Shown: positions 8,058-15,413, counted from the first letter of the stretch. The stretch is DNA of 17,338 bases from DASYAN01 sp036501345 (GCA_036501345.1 DASYAN010000228.1:1-17338); one strand, 5' to 3'. A program made the numbers and translations. The notes: generated by a model not told the origin, from the sequence alone.

Positions 8058-9085
8058 AGCCTCTGTGCTAGCTGATCGTTCCAGTATAACTCTACTGACC
8101 CTTCGGCAGCTTGTGGATAGGTGATAGAGACGCTTCCACTTTCAGTAGTGTGGGCCTTAATCTGGTCCTTGCTCTGTACAGTAGTAAAGTACTGACTATT
8201 TGTATACCATTTTGTATAAACTCGACCATCCTTATCAGGTGATATAACACTGAAAGCAAGGTAGAATGTCTGACCAGGAGAGAACGCGTTCACTGGTGCG
8301 ATGACAAAGTTGGTTTTTGGATCGACGCGTAATGCCGTCGCAGCCGAAGGAATGATATTGTATGCTGGTCCCACATCTACCTTGTCAGGTGCGTCGGGGA
8401 GCTTTGGCGCCTGATGTGCCTGTAGACTTGGCGGTCGTGCATCTCCAAAGATTTGATGCAAAAAGGCCAGTTTGCCAGTATTATTTGCATAGAAGACACT
8501 TCCTCCGCAAAGGAGTAAGGCAACAATTACAAGGCTCACAAAGCTACTTATCGCCTGATGTTTAGGAGTAATCGGGCGAGGTTCTGTATATATTGGCGGC
8601 ATATGGACAATTTCTGGCATTGCCGGGAGTAAATGTTCAATCGCTTGATCTGGTATTAATTGCAATGACATGGTTGTCTGACCAACTGCCGATGGCATCT
8701 CCTGATATGGGACGGGTAGCAATGCTTGTCGTTGATCTATACTCTGGGGTTCTGCAGGCTCCACTGGTTGTGGCTGGATGGATGGGGAGTTGTAGCCTTC
8801 AAACAAAGGCTGAGGAGCCCCGTACTCCGAGTTATCACTGTGTCCTGCATCTACCAAATTCAATTGTTGAGGCCTGGAAGCTGTGTCGGAATTCCTCCTT
8901 TGAAAATTAGGAGGTGGTTTCCGAGAGGTATCAAATCTATTGGTGCCTGCCTCTGTTGATCCTGTTGTGTTTGTCCTGCCCCAGATGTTACCTATTGGTG
9001 CCTTTGGGGCTGGTAAGGGTGCTCCACAATTTAGACATGACACTTCATTTGCTACGCATGGCGTCTTACAATAGCTACAGAGCAT
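8039..9085 (-). CDS. Zinc-ribbon protein with one membrane segment, function unknown
   Basis: A 348-residue protein. The first 24 residues form a zinc ribbon with C3-x2-C6 and C17-x2-C20. Next comes a long Pro/Gln/Ser-rich disordered stretch (~25-175), then one membrane segment at ~178-200 (SSFVSLVIVALLLCGGSVFY), and a C-terminal domain of about 145 residues that should lie outside the cell. That domain is rich in beta-type sequence and ends in ELYWNDQLAQRLYFVVR. The layout suggests a cytoplasmic zinc-binding head tethered to an external domain; ligand and role are not recognisable. The start ATG 9085 has only a modest upstream AAGGTAGG-like site. The 3' end overlaps the convergent ferredoxin gene by 19 bases, and the probable terminator lies inside that gene. 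Confidence 0.8.
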   Translation of the reverse strand: MLCSYCKTPCVANEVSCLNCGAPLPAPKAPIGNIWGRTNTTGSTEAGTNRFDTSRKPPPNFQRRNSDTASRPQQLNLVDAGHSDNSEYGAPQPLFEGYNSPSIQPQPVEPAEPQSIDQRQALLPVPYQEMPSAVGQTTMSLQLIPDQAIEHLLPAMPEIVHMPPIYTEPRPITPKHQAISSFVSLVIVALLLCGGSVFYANNTGKLAFLHQIFGDARPPSLQAHQAPKLPDAPDKVDVGPAYNIIPSAATALRVDPKTNFVIAPVNAFSPGQTFYLAFSVISPDKDGRVYTKWYTNSQYFTTVQSKDQIKAHTTESGSVSITYPQAAEGSVELYWNDQLAQRLYFVVR

Positions 9086-9362
9086 CTTGCTCGCCTACCT
9101 TACTTAATCTGTGGATAGTATGACAATTTTGCATTACTCTACACTACCATCAACCTCCCCATTTGATCAAGTATCCTGGCAAACATTAGGGCAAAATGGC
9201 TATAGATGGTTCATTAGTTATCAATATATATCTATGTGTACTAGCGAAGAACTTGTATCGTTCCCTGTCTCTTGAATCCTTGTTTTGCGGATGTTAACAT
9301 TGTTGGTAAAGAAAGCATCTTTCCCGACTCTATTCTTTGTTTGCAAGGGACTCATGGGGATA
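9086..9362. other. Divergent intergenic region
   Basis: This 277-base gap separates the minus-strand zinc-ribbon gene from the small plus-strand gene. It must hold both promoters, but I found no convincing -35/-10 pair on either strand. AT-rich patches around 9218-9235 are possible -10 regions. No repeat or RNA gene was seen. Confidence 0.4.
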
Positions 9363-9578
9363 ATGATGGAAACACAAGAGCATTGGTACAAGAGGAGAGC
9401 AGTCGAGCAATTAGCTCAGCATATTCCTTTTGAGCAAAATGTAGCCTCTAAAGCGGAACAAATTGAGATGCTGCGTGAATTGGTCATTCATCATGGACGA
9501 AACATGGATCCAGACCTCTTTGGATTTGAGGCACGTAACGAATTGATCCGCCTGGGACTGTGGAGCCGTATTGGATAG
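9363..9578 (+). CDS. Small protein of unknown function, about 71 residues
   Basis: A short, highly charged, probably soluble and helical protein (begins METQEHWYKRRAVEQLAQ, ends ARNELIRLGLWSRIG). No signal peptide, membrane segment or metal motif is visible, and I do not recognise the family. Candidate starts are ATG 9354, 9363 and 9366. GGGGA (9356-9360) fits 9363 or 9366, while AAGGGA (9345-9350) fits 9354. Amino-acid use is that of a real protein rather than a shadow frame, and no larger gene covers the region. It precedes the possible structured RNA and the proline dehydrogenase gene, but with 217 bases between them an operon is uncertain. Confidence 0.6.
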   Translation: MMETQEHWYKRRAVEQLAQHIPFEQNVASKAEQIEMLRELVIHHGRNMDPDLFGFEARNELIRLGLWSRIG

Positions 9579-9585
9579 CATGAAG

Positions 9586-9683
9586 CTGGAAAGCAGGGAG
9601 ATGGCTAGAAGATGGGGGATGTTCAAGTGTTCTGAGATCTCCCCAGCCGATAGGCCAAGTTCTCTAATTCTACCTGCTTCCAG
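9586..9683 (+). other. Nested inverted repeats, possible structured RNA upstream of the proline dehydrogenase gene
   Basis: An outer inverted repeat pairs CTGGAAAGCAGG (9586-9597) with CCTGCTTCCAG (9673-9683), eleven pairs with one bulged A. Inside it, GGCT (9603-9606) pairs with AGCC (9645-9648), and after an asymmetric bulge GGGG-GAT (9614-9620) pairs with ATC-CCCC (9637-9644), closing a 16-base loop. TAGAA (9606-9610) can alternatively pair with TTCTA (9668-9672). No T-run follows, so it is not a simple terminator. It could be a leader element of the gene at 9796 or a mRNA-end structure of the gene at 9363. No known riboswitch class was matched. Confidence 0.4.
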
Positions 9684-9795
9684 ATTAATTGTGTTATCAT
9701 AAAGCAAGGAAGCACTGTCCTAGTCCTATCAGGATGCTTGAAAGTTATCAATTTATGTTCGTTGGTCATCTCACATTTGTTAAAGGAGGCAAAGA

Positions 9796-10704
9796 ATGCT
9801 TAAGGATACACTGCTGTATCTAGCCCAAAATCAACGCATGCAGGATTTCGTGATTCATAATTCTGTTACGCGTAGCGCTTCACGCCGCTTTGTTGCCGGG
9901 GAAGCTCTTGACGATGCCGTTCAAGTTGCGCATACGCTCAATAAACAAGGTCTCCATGTGGCTCTTGATCTCCTTGGCGAAAACGTCGCTGATGACAAAG
10001 AGGCTAGGGCCGCTACCCAGGATTATATTAAAGCGATCGATCTCCTTAATAGAACCCACGTTGATGCTAATATCTCCATCAAACTGACGGCCCTTGGTCT
10101 CGATATCTCCAGAGAATTATGTGAAGAGAACCTGCGTACTGTGCTGGAGCAAGCAGGTACACAAAAAACGTTTGTATGCATTGATATGGAAGGCTCGGAT
10201 TATACAGAGCAGACTGTCGATGTGACTTTGCGTATGCATGAGCACTTCGAGCATGTTGGTACCGTAATTCAGTCATACCTCTATCGTAGCCGCAAAGATC
10301 TTGAGCAACTGATCCTCCAAGGGGTGCGGGTCCGTCTGGTCAAGGGTGCCTATAAAGAACAACAACCAGTTGCTTATCAGAACAAAAGCGATGTTGACCG
10401 TAATTATGTGCAATTGATGATCTTATTACTCTCACGAGGGAATTATCCTGCTATCGCTACTCACGATGAAGCAATTATCGATGCAGCCTGTAAGCATGTG
10501 CGCAACCATGGGATCAGCAAATCATCATTTGAATTCCAGATGCTCTATGGTATACGCCGAGATCTGCAGGAGAAGCTGGTGAAGCAGGGCTATAATATGC
10601 GCATCTATGTGCCCTATGGTTCGCAGTGGTATCCTTATCTTATGCGTCGTATGGCCGAGCGCCCGGCAAATTTGATGTTTGTGATGAGTAATCTCTGGCG
10701 CTAG
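9796..10704 (+). CDS. Proline dehydrogenase (monofunctional, FAD-dependent)
   Basis: This enzyme oxidises L-proline to delta-1-pyrroline-5-carboxylate with FAD and passes electrons to the quinone pool, the first step of proline breakdown to glutamate. The protein has 302 residues, the size of the monofunctional Thermus/Deinococcus/Bacillus type. It lacks the P5C dehydrogenase domain of fused PutA. Visible family features of the TIM barrel are SIKLTALGLD with K96, CIDMEGSDY with D130, VIQSYLYRS, VRLVKGAYKE (~179-188), ATHDE, FEFQMLYGI, and the C-terminal YLMRRMAERPAN, in which R285 and R289 correspond to the pair that binds the proline carboxylate. AAAGGAGG (about seven bases before ATG 9796) is a strong ribosome binding site. 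No P5C dehydrogenase gene lies nearby in the window. It is convergent with the transporter gene, with only 11 bases between the stops. Confidence 0.93.
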   Translation: MLKDTLLYLAQNQRMQDFVIHNSVTRSASRRFVAGEALDDAVQVAHTLNKQGLHVALDLLGENVADDKEARAATQDYIKAIDLLNRTHVDANISIKLTALGLDISRELCEENLRTVLEQAGTQKTFVCIDMEGSDYTEQTVDVTLRMHEHFEHVGTVIQSYLYRSRKDLEQLILQGVRVRLVKGAYKEQQPVAYQNKSDVDRNYVQLMILLLSRGNYPAIATHDEAIIDAACKHVRNHGISKSSFEFQMLYGIRRDLQEKLVKQGYNMRIYVPYGSQWYPYLMRRMAERPANLMFVMSNLWR

Positions 10705-10715
10705 GTCTCCATGGT

Positions 10716-12020
10716 TCACCATTCCAGTGACCTTGACATGGCTCTTTGTGGGATGGTTGCTTGCTTTCGCATCAGGTCGTCGAGAGGAAAAGGAGCAGCT
10801 CTCTCAGACGTAGAACTCTTTGCTCTAGTTTGCCACCACCAAGCAAGAGAAAAGGGAACCGCAATCAATAGGCAAAAGAGTGCAGGGATCAGTATTCCCC
10901 AACTGGCTCCGAAGTGAGCGATAACTAGACCCATTACCGTAGGACACACGAATGCAGCTATTTCTCCGCAAAAGGACATCGCGCTTGAGATAAAGCCGAG
11001 CTTTTCGACAAAATGGCGTGAGGTTATTGCCATAATACTGGGAAAGATGGGACCAAGGAAGAGCCCCATCAGTAGGCTTGCGGCAAAACTAGTCCAGATA
11101 TTAGCAGAAAAAATGACTAACAAGAGTGAACTCAAACATCCACCGAGAAAGCAACAGTATAGCAGAGAGCGTTCACTAACTATATCTTGCTGTAATAATT
11201 GTGCAGAGAGCATATTTCCTGACATCGATCCGAACCAGAATAGAGTAGCAGCAGGAGCAGCAAGAGCTAGTGTGACAGCTGTTTCCTTGCTCACCACTGT
11301 CACAATCCAATTTCCGAAACCAACTTCTGCTCCCATATAGAGAAACACTTGTAATATTGCAAACCAGAACACAACCTCTTTGAACATGTGCGTTGAAGCT
11401 GCTGGCTTTTGTGGAGTCTTACTCTGTGCTGCAGTTGCAGGAACATCTACTGGTATGAGATAACTAATTGTCACGCATGCAAGGACGGTAACCACACAAA
11501 AAGCCCATATGGGATCGCCCAGGATCTGCAGTGCGAAGGAGAGGAACAATGGCCCAAGTAACGCTCCAATGCTGAAAGCGCTCTGTATCTTATTGAGCGT
11601 TTCACTTAACGTGTCTAAAAAAACACGGGTTGTGAGCATATTTGAGCTTACATAGACGAGCCCAAAAGCGATACCAGAGAAGAATTGTGCGATGAGCAAT
11701 ACAATAAAGATATGTGTCCAGGCCACAACTAGGCCTGATGTACCCAGGATTACCATGCTGCTTAATAGCAAGTATTTTGGATTAATCCGAGTATTGAGTA
11801 TTCCTAGAGTAATAGCATTGAGCAAGGTACCTATAGAAAAGGAAGCAAAGATCCATCCAGCAAGGTTAAGCGATACATGAGTATGCTCTATAAGCAGAGG
11901 CAACGTTGCAGCTGGCAGAATAAGGGCAATACCAGTAGCACCGTTAGCGAGGCAGAGCGTATAGAAAAGCAAACGATGATTGATATGATCTCCATTGTAC
12001 TGGTTGAGGTCTCGACTCAC
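10716..12020 (-). CDS. MFS transporter, substrate unknown
   Basis: A 434-residue protein with about twelve hydrophobic helices arranged as two six-helix halves around a central polar loop (~210-225, AAQSKTPQKPAASTH). The first half carries a sugar-type MFS pattern (NLAGWIFASFSIGTLLNAITLG, then GIAFGLVYVSSN). The second half has GAEVGFGNWIVTVV and GPIFPSIMAITSRHF, reminiscent of the fucose/galactose-type (FHS) branch. Substrate and direction of transport cannot be read from the sequence. The start is GTG 12018-12020, supported by AAAGGA seven bases upstream on this strand. The gene ends 11 bases from the stop of the proline dehydrogenase gene; convergence does not imply a shared role. Confidence 0.85.
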   Translation of the reverse strand: MSRDLNQYNGDHINHRLLFYTLCLANGATGIALILPAATLPLLIEHTHVSLNLAGWIFASFSIGTLLNAITLGILNTRINPKYLLLSSMVILGTSGLVVAWTHIFIVLLIAQFFSGIAFGLVYVSSNMLTTRVFLDTLSETLNKIQSAFSIGALLGPLFLSFALQILGDPIWAFCVVTVLACVTISYLIPVDVPATAAQSKTPQKPAASTHMFKEVVFWFAILQVFLYMGAEVGFGNWIVTVVSKETAVTLALAAPAATLFWFGSMSGNMLSAQLLQQDIVSERSLLYCCFLGGCLSSLLLVIFSANIWTSFAASLLMGLFLGPIFPSIMAITSRHFVEKLGFISSAMSFCGEIAAFVCPTVMGLVIAHFGASWGILIPALFCLLIAVPFSLAWWWQTRAKSSTSERAAPFPLDDLMRKQATIPQRAMSRSLEW

Positions 12021-12363
12021 AGGAGCATCCTTTCTACTGATATCAAATCTGGTTTATGACGATAGTTTTGAAGCTAGAATATTTTGATCAATAGGCTATT
12101 ACGATATCCTGCGGACTTTAGAAAGATTGAGCTATCTTTTGCCACACTGACATCACTTACATGAGACATACAAAGCTTTATGAATACAACTAAGCGAAAC
12201 ACTGATAGACATGTAGTCCTTTATCAGACTCATGCTTTTAAGTGTAACTAAGAGAAGGGTTTTTGGGAAGGCCAACAAGCAGACAACTAAAGGTCAAGAG
12301 TGTGACAAGTTGCTGTGGGGGTGACAATTTCATAATCTTGTCTAGCCAATATGGTATGAAGCT
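12021..12363. other. Intergenic region between the MFS gene and hepT
   Basis: About 340 AT-rich bases with no supportable gene. It must contain the minus-strand promoter of the MFS gene, but no -35/-10 pair stands out. Two small dyads are visible: AAAGAT/ATCTTT (12122-12127 and 12134-12139, six-base loop), which on the minus strand is followed by T-rich sequence and could be a weak terminator, and CTGATA/TATCAG (12202-12207 and 12222-12227). Confidence 0.4.
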
Positions 12364-12396
12364 GCAGAGAAAGGGATGCAAGCGCTATTTCTCTGC
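12364..12396 (-). repeat. Perfect 9-bp inverted repeat overlapping the hepT stop codon
   Basis: GCAGAGAAA (12364-12372) and TTTCTCTGC (12388-12396) are separated by 15 bases. The arm on the coding side encodes the last residues of hepT, and the stop codon (12385-12387) lies at the edge of the loop. No T-run follows on either strand, so it may protect the mRNA 3' end or act as a poor terminator. Confidence 0.5.
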
Positions 12397-12675
12397 TTCC
12401 AGGATTGCATTGATGCAGCGTTCTAGGTTGGGAAGGTCTTCGTTGATCGCGGCCCATAAGACATCTGGGTCGACGTTGAAGTATACATGAGCCAGGATGG
12501 TTCGTAAACCTATAATTTTATTCCACTTTATTTCTGGATGTTGCTCTTTGAAGGTTGGGAATTCGCTAGCAATGGCGCGTGCAGCTTCACCGATAATATA
12601 AAGATTGTGGATTACCCAGGTCTGTACCAGTTCATCATGGTTGTATCTGTCTCGTCCGTCCCTGGTATATTTCAT
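12385..12675 (-). CDS. hepT: HepT-like HEPN ribonuclease toxin, N-terminally interrupted
   Basis: This is the toxin half of a type VII HepT/MntA module; family members are HEPN ribonucleases that cut RNA and are silenced when MntA AMPylates a tyrosine next to the active site. The intact part encodes 96 residues with the R-x4-H-x-Y motif complete (R58, H63, Y65 in GLRTILAHVY), plus the helix pair VIHNLYIIGEAA and the ending LPNLERCINAILEAEK. The family usually has about 110-115 residues. The missing N terminus lies upstream in the same frame, but an amber codon at 12694-12696 separates it from this part. ATG 12675 could serve for re-initiation; no good ribosome binding site precedes it. The gene follows mntA on the same strand. 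Whether it makes an active toxin, a truncated one or nothing is open. Confidence 0.75.
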   Translation of the reverse strand: MKYTRDGRDRYNHDELVQTWVIHNLYIIGEAARAIASEFPTFKEQHPEIKWNKIIGLRTILAHVYFNVDPDVLWAAINEDLPNLERCINAILEAEK

Positions 12676-12729
12676 AATGTGTGTGATGGCATCCTAAATA
12701 TCATGTAATCGCTTAAAAATATCCCTCAC
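12676..12729 (-). other. Natural 5' end of hepT, cut off by an in-frame TAG
   Basis: GTG (12727-12729) overlaps the TGA stop of mntA (12726-12728) in the classic GTGA arrangement and is in frame with hepT. The eighteen codons that follow read VRDIFKRLHDI, then TAG, then DAITHI, and continue directly into MKYTRDG. This matches the HepT N-terminal helix (LxDILxAIxxI..Y), with the stop where a leucine is expected; a single TTG to TAG change explains it. Confidence 0.7.
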
Positions 12730-13145
12730 AGTGAAATTGCCTCTTTCAAGACCTGCTTTCGGATATGTGGGCGCAGCCCTCGCTCTGTTACAACATCTAC
12801 TTTATGACCAAGTAGATCCTGCAAGTCCATCAGGAGTCCACCTTGATCGAAGAGGCTACGACCCTGTTCTAGATCAACTAATAGGTCAATATCACTTTTG
12901 GCATCAGCTTCACCGCGTGCAACAGATCCAAAAATGCGTATATTAGATGCTCCGTACTCAGCTGCAATGCGAAGAATATCTTCACGTTTCTCTTGCAAAA
13001 GTTTGTTAAGAGATAATGGCTGTGCTATAATCGCATTCCTCTCCTGATGTGCAATTTCTTCTAAGATGCGTGCAGCTATCACGCTTTGAGCCTCGTCAGA
13101 CAACTGCTGTGCAGCATTGATTGCATGCCTTAGTTGCTCATTCAT
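12726..13145 (-). CDS. mntA: MntA-like nucleotidyltransferase antitoxin with an N-terminal extension
   Basis: This is the minimal nucleotidyltransferase partner of HepT; characterised relatives AMPylate the HepT tyrosine and so neutralise it. The protein has 139 residues. The catalytic pattern is complete: G73-S74 in IFGSVARGEA, D85 and D87 in KSDIDLLV, and a third acid D117 in HKVDVV. The ending RGLRPHIRKQVLKEA is typical of the family. The nucleotidyltransferase part begins near residue 45. The preceding 45 residues (with QLSDEAQSVIAARILEEI) resemble the helical segment found in small type II antitoxins, an unusual addition. AAAAGGAGCT lies about six bases before ATG 13145. The gene has its own promoter and its stop overlaps the natural GTG of hepT, implying translational coupling. 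Confidence 0.85.
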   Translation of the reverse strand: MNEQLRHAINAAQQLSDEAQSVIAARILEEIAHQERNAIIAQPLSLNKLLQEKREDILRIAAEYGASNIRIFGSVARGEADAKSDIDLLVDLEQGRSLFDQGGLLMDLQDLLGHKVDVVTERGLRPHIRKQVLKEAISL

Positions 13146-13167
13146 AGAGATAGCTCCTTTTCAAAAC

Positions 13168-13190
13168 ATATTTGACTGTAATCAAAATAT
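13168..13190. promoter_or_regulatory. Inverted repeat overlapping the mntA -10 box, possible operator
   Basis: ATATTTGA (13168-13175) and TCAAAATAT (13182-13190) form an imperfect palindrome with a six-base centre, covering the -10 box and likely transcription start. The position suits repression by a module protein or another regulator; this is inference from position and symmetry only. Confidence 0.4.
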
Positions 13191-13214
13191 AGCACACATG
13201 TTCAGGTGCGTCAA
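13186..13214 (-). promoter_or_regulatory. Promoter of the mntA-hepT module
   Basis: On the minus strand TTGACG (13209-13214) is followed after 17 bases by TATATT (13186-13191). It lies in the 96-base gap between the copper gene and mntA, about 40 bases before the mntA start. Confidence 0.65.
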
Positions 13215-13241
13215 CGAATATGGCTTTGCATCTTTGAGCTC

Positions 13242-15239
13242 TTAAGACAGCATAACTTGGAACGTATCTTGAACAGCCTGCTGATTTGAGCGTTGAATCT
13301 CAACGTTGATGTTCCACAGACCTGCCATACTAAGTGACCGATGTGGGTCAATCGTTGTGGCGTAGACAGGATTGCCGCCTGTGATGAGCACATGCTCTGT
13401 CCCCATATCCATAATTTGCATGCTTAGAGTGAGCTGTACCTGGGCATCGGTAACGGGTTTCCCGTTTCTATCCTTGATCAGTATGATCACTGTATTTGAC
13501 TGATCGATATGCCCTGGCAACAGCTCCAATGTAACGGAGAAAGTGCCGATTTGTCTGGTCTGTGTATCAACAGAATTGGTTGGTGATTCCAGCTGATTTG
13601 TGTAGGTTACATCAGGAAAAACGATGGGGGGTGCGAAGAAGGACATTAATGCGGCACACAACAAAGCACTTATCCCTAGCACAGAAAGTATACTCGTTGT
13701 GATCTTCAAACGATGTTCCGCCCTATTCAGAGCAGACTGTCGTGCAGGTCGATCTACCACTTCACTTTTCGCAACTGCCTCATGTATGATGCTGGGACGT
13801 AACACAAACAGTATGTACGCGCTTAGGAGCACAGAAATTGCTATGATAATCAATTGGACTGCTAGTGAGAGCCCGTAGGGATCATAACGCAGTTGTTGCG
13901 GATCGTGAATGCTTGCCTCGCTCAGGAAAAAGAGGCTAATAAGCTGGATACTGATGCTTATCAGCAGAACTGGTGTTAGCCTCTGCAGCAATATAACCAG
14001 CGTCTCTGCGTTGTCGTCTCTGTTTTTGGTCCTCAGAAGTGGTAATAGGGCATAGCCTAGGTAGGCAAAGCAGCCAAACCAGATGCCCAGGGCAGCATTT
14101 TGAAGCCATTCAAAGAGGATTGCGCTAAGATGTGGCTGGAGTACCTGGGCAGCAGGGCTAGTGAGTACGAATAACAGCGTAAGCAGACCTGCTAGGACAA
14201 GCCATGCTACTCTATGGTTGAATAGGGATAGAGCTGGCGTTACTTCAGCAGGTTCTTTCAACTTTCCGGTATCATCCGTCTGATTTGTGTCCGTCGTCTG
14301 AGCTTCTTCTATTGGCTGGGGGTCCTGTGAATCGGACTGTGTGGTAGATTGGGCCAACTCTGCTATAGATCTCTGCTTTTTGGATTGATGTGTCCAATAC
14401 TGCAAGCCCATTATTAGTGCAATCAAGACCATGCGTAACAGCCAGATGTGACCATAGTTTGTTTCAGTAATCATACTCAATGATAATGCCAAGGGAAAAT
14501 TGTCGCTGTGCTGTACTTGTGCTAGGTGTATTACGCGTAAGAGAAGGGCAACACATTCTCCAAAGAGCAGAGTTGCTAGGCAGACCCGTTGTAGCGAGTA
14601 TGTTTGCTTTCTTACCTGAGCAAGTAATGCTATGCCACGTCCGTGATCTATTAGTACAAATTGCTCCATTACCAGAATACCGATCCAAGCGGTGAGGGCT
14701 ACAAAGACCAGCCATTCCCATAGAATTGACAACAAGGCTGTCAAATCGAGGGTATGTATGTCCTCTAGGTCATTGCTGGTGCTTGGACCCAATATTGGGG
14801 TTCCTGAGAAGCCCGCGAGAGGAGAGAAGCCGACATTGAATCCAATAATCCCCTCGGTGGTATGTCCATCATTGTTAGCCACAGCATTCCAGATAACCTC
14901 ATAGCCCCCTTCGTGCTGGGCACTGGGAGTCTTTACTGGTATGACGAGTTCTTGCGTATTCAATGGTGCAACCTGACTGGGAGTTGCTCCTACGTCAATG
15001 AAATTCCCACCTTGAATAAAATAGACGTGTGCGCTACTCAGAGGGCTGACGGGGGCGTTAAAGTAGATATGGACTTCTTTGGGGACCGTAGCAACGGTTG
15101 AGCCGTCTACCGGATCGGAACCGATAACGTAGGCATGCGCCGATGCTACCGATGGTTGGATCAGTGCCACGGTAGAGATATATGTCAGGATGCTTAAGAT
15201 TAGCGCAATACCTGTTGCGAGCAATCGTCGTCGTGGCAT
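13242..15239 (-). CDS. CopC-CopD-YtkA-like copper protein (fusion)
   Basis: A 665-residue membrane protein for copper handling, probably uptake or periplasmic-side binding as in YcnJ-type proteins. A signal peptide (basic MPRRR, hydrophobic to ~28) ends in VASA before H35, so the mature CopC domain (~35-135) would start with histidine. With D124 and H126 in the NNDGHTTEGIIGF motif this gives the CopC Cu(II) site. No Met-rich Cu(I) site is obvious. A CopD region of about eight membrane helices follows (~168-540), interrupted by a charged Gln/Thr/Asp-rich loop (~285-340). The last ~100 residues form an external YtkA/FixH-like beta domain with Met and His in LSMQIMDMGTEH. The start ATG 15239 has only a weak AAGAGAT-like site. 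Its substrate direction is not shown by the sequence. The neighbours do not look copper-related. Confidence 0.88.
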   Translation of the reverse strand: MPRRRLLATGIALILSILTYISTVALIQPSVASAHAYVIGSDPVDGSTVATVPKEVHIYFNAPVSPLSSAHVYFIQGGNFIDVGATPSQVAPLNTQELVIPVKTPSAQHEGGYEVIWNAVANNDGHTTEGIIGFNVGFSPLAGFSGTPILGPSTSNDLEDIHTLDLTALLSILWEWLVFVALTAWIGILVMEQFVLIDHGRGIALLAQVRKQTYSLQRVCLATLLFGECVALLLRVIHLAQVQHSDNFPLALSLSMITETNYGHIWLLRMVLIALIMGLQYWTHQSKKQRSIAELAQSTTQSDSQDPQPIEEAQTTDTNQTDDTGKLKEPAEVTPALSLFNHRVAWLVLAGLLTLLFVLTSPAAQVLQPHLSAILFEWLQNAALGIWFGCFAYLGYALLPLLRTKNRDDNAETLVILLQRLTPVLLISISIQLISLFFLSEASIHDPQQLRYDPYGLSLAVQLIIIAISVLLSAYILFVLRPSIIHEAVAKSEVVDRPARQSALNRAEHRLKITTSILSVLGISALLCAALMSFFAPPIVFPDVTYTNQLESPTNSVDTQTRQIGTFSVTLELLPGHIDQSNTVIILIKDRNGKPVTDAQVQLTLSMQIMDMGTEHVLITGGNPVYATTIDPHRSLSMAGLWNINVEIQRSNQQAVQDTFQVMLS

Positions 15240-15307
15240 GGGATCTCTTTCGAATGCGAAATATGAACTGACAATAGTTCCGAGCGTTTCTATATACTTC
15301 TTTGCTT

Positions 15308-15413
15308 GGATAGCATCGCATCACCTATCACAAATTGTAACACCAGTGAATTAGGCTGGCAAGCTAGGAGGCGAAGCCAAGTGTCAGAAGCAGACCTCAT
15401 AGCATCGCCTATT
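15308..15413. repeat. Imperfect direct repeat between plsX and the copper gene
   Basis: ATAGCATCGC occurs at 15310-15319 and again at 15399-15408. In both copies it continues into CCTAT-C/T-AC, the first copy having ATCA inserted between. The two copies are 89 bases apart, and the second runs to the end of plsX. Origin unknown; it may be a small duplication or binding-site pair. Confidence 0.4.

Noticed and set aside
9411..9707. 98-codon minus-strand open frame across the small gene and the possible structured region
   Set aside because: No start signal; it is antisense to the better-supported small protein.
9614..9710. TPP riboswitch, suggested by CTGAGA (9632-9637) and ACCTG (9672-9676)
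   Set aside because: The second conserved segment does not match beyond ACCTG, the closing helix is missing and the downstream gene is not a thiamine gene.
10711..10722. ATGGT-TC-ACCAT dyad between the convergent stops as a bidirectional terminator
   Set aside because: The loop would be only two bases and there is no T-run on either strand.
12202..12230. CTGATA/TATCAG dyad as a transposon end or operator
   Set aside because: Only six pairs in an AT-rich gap, with no matching partner or associated gene.
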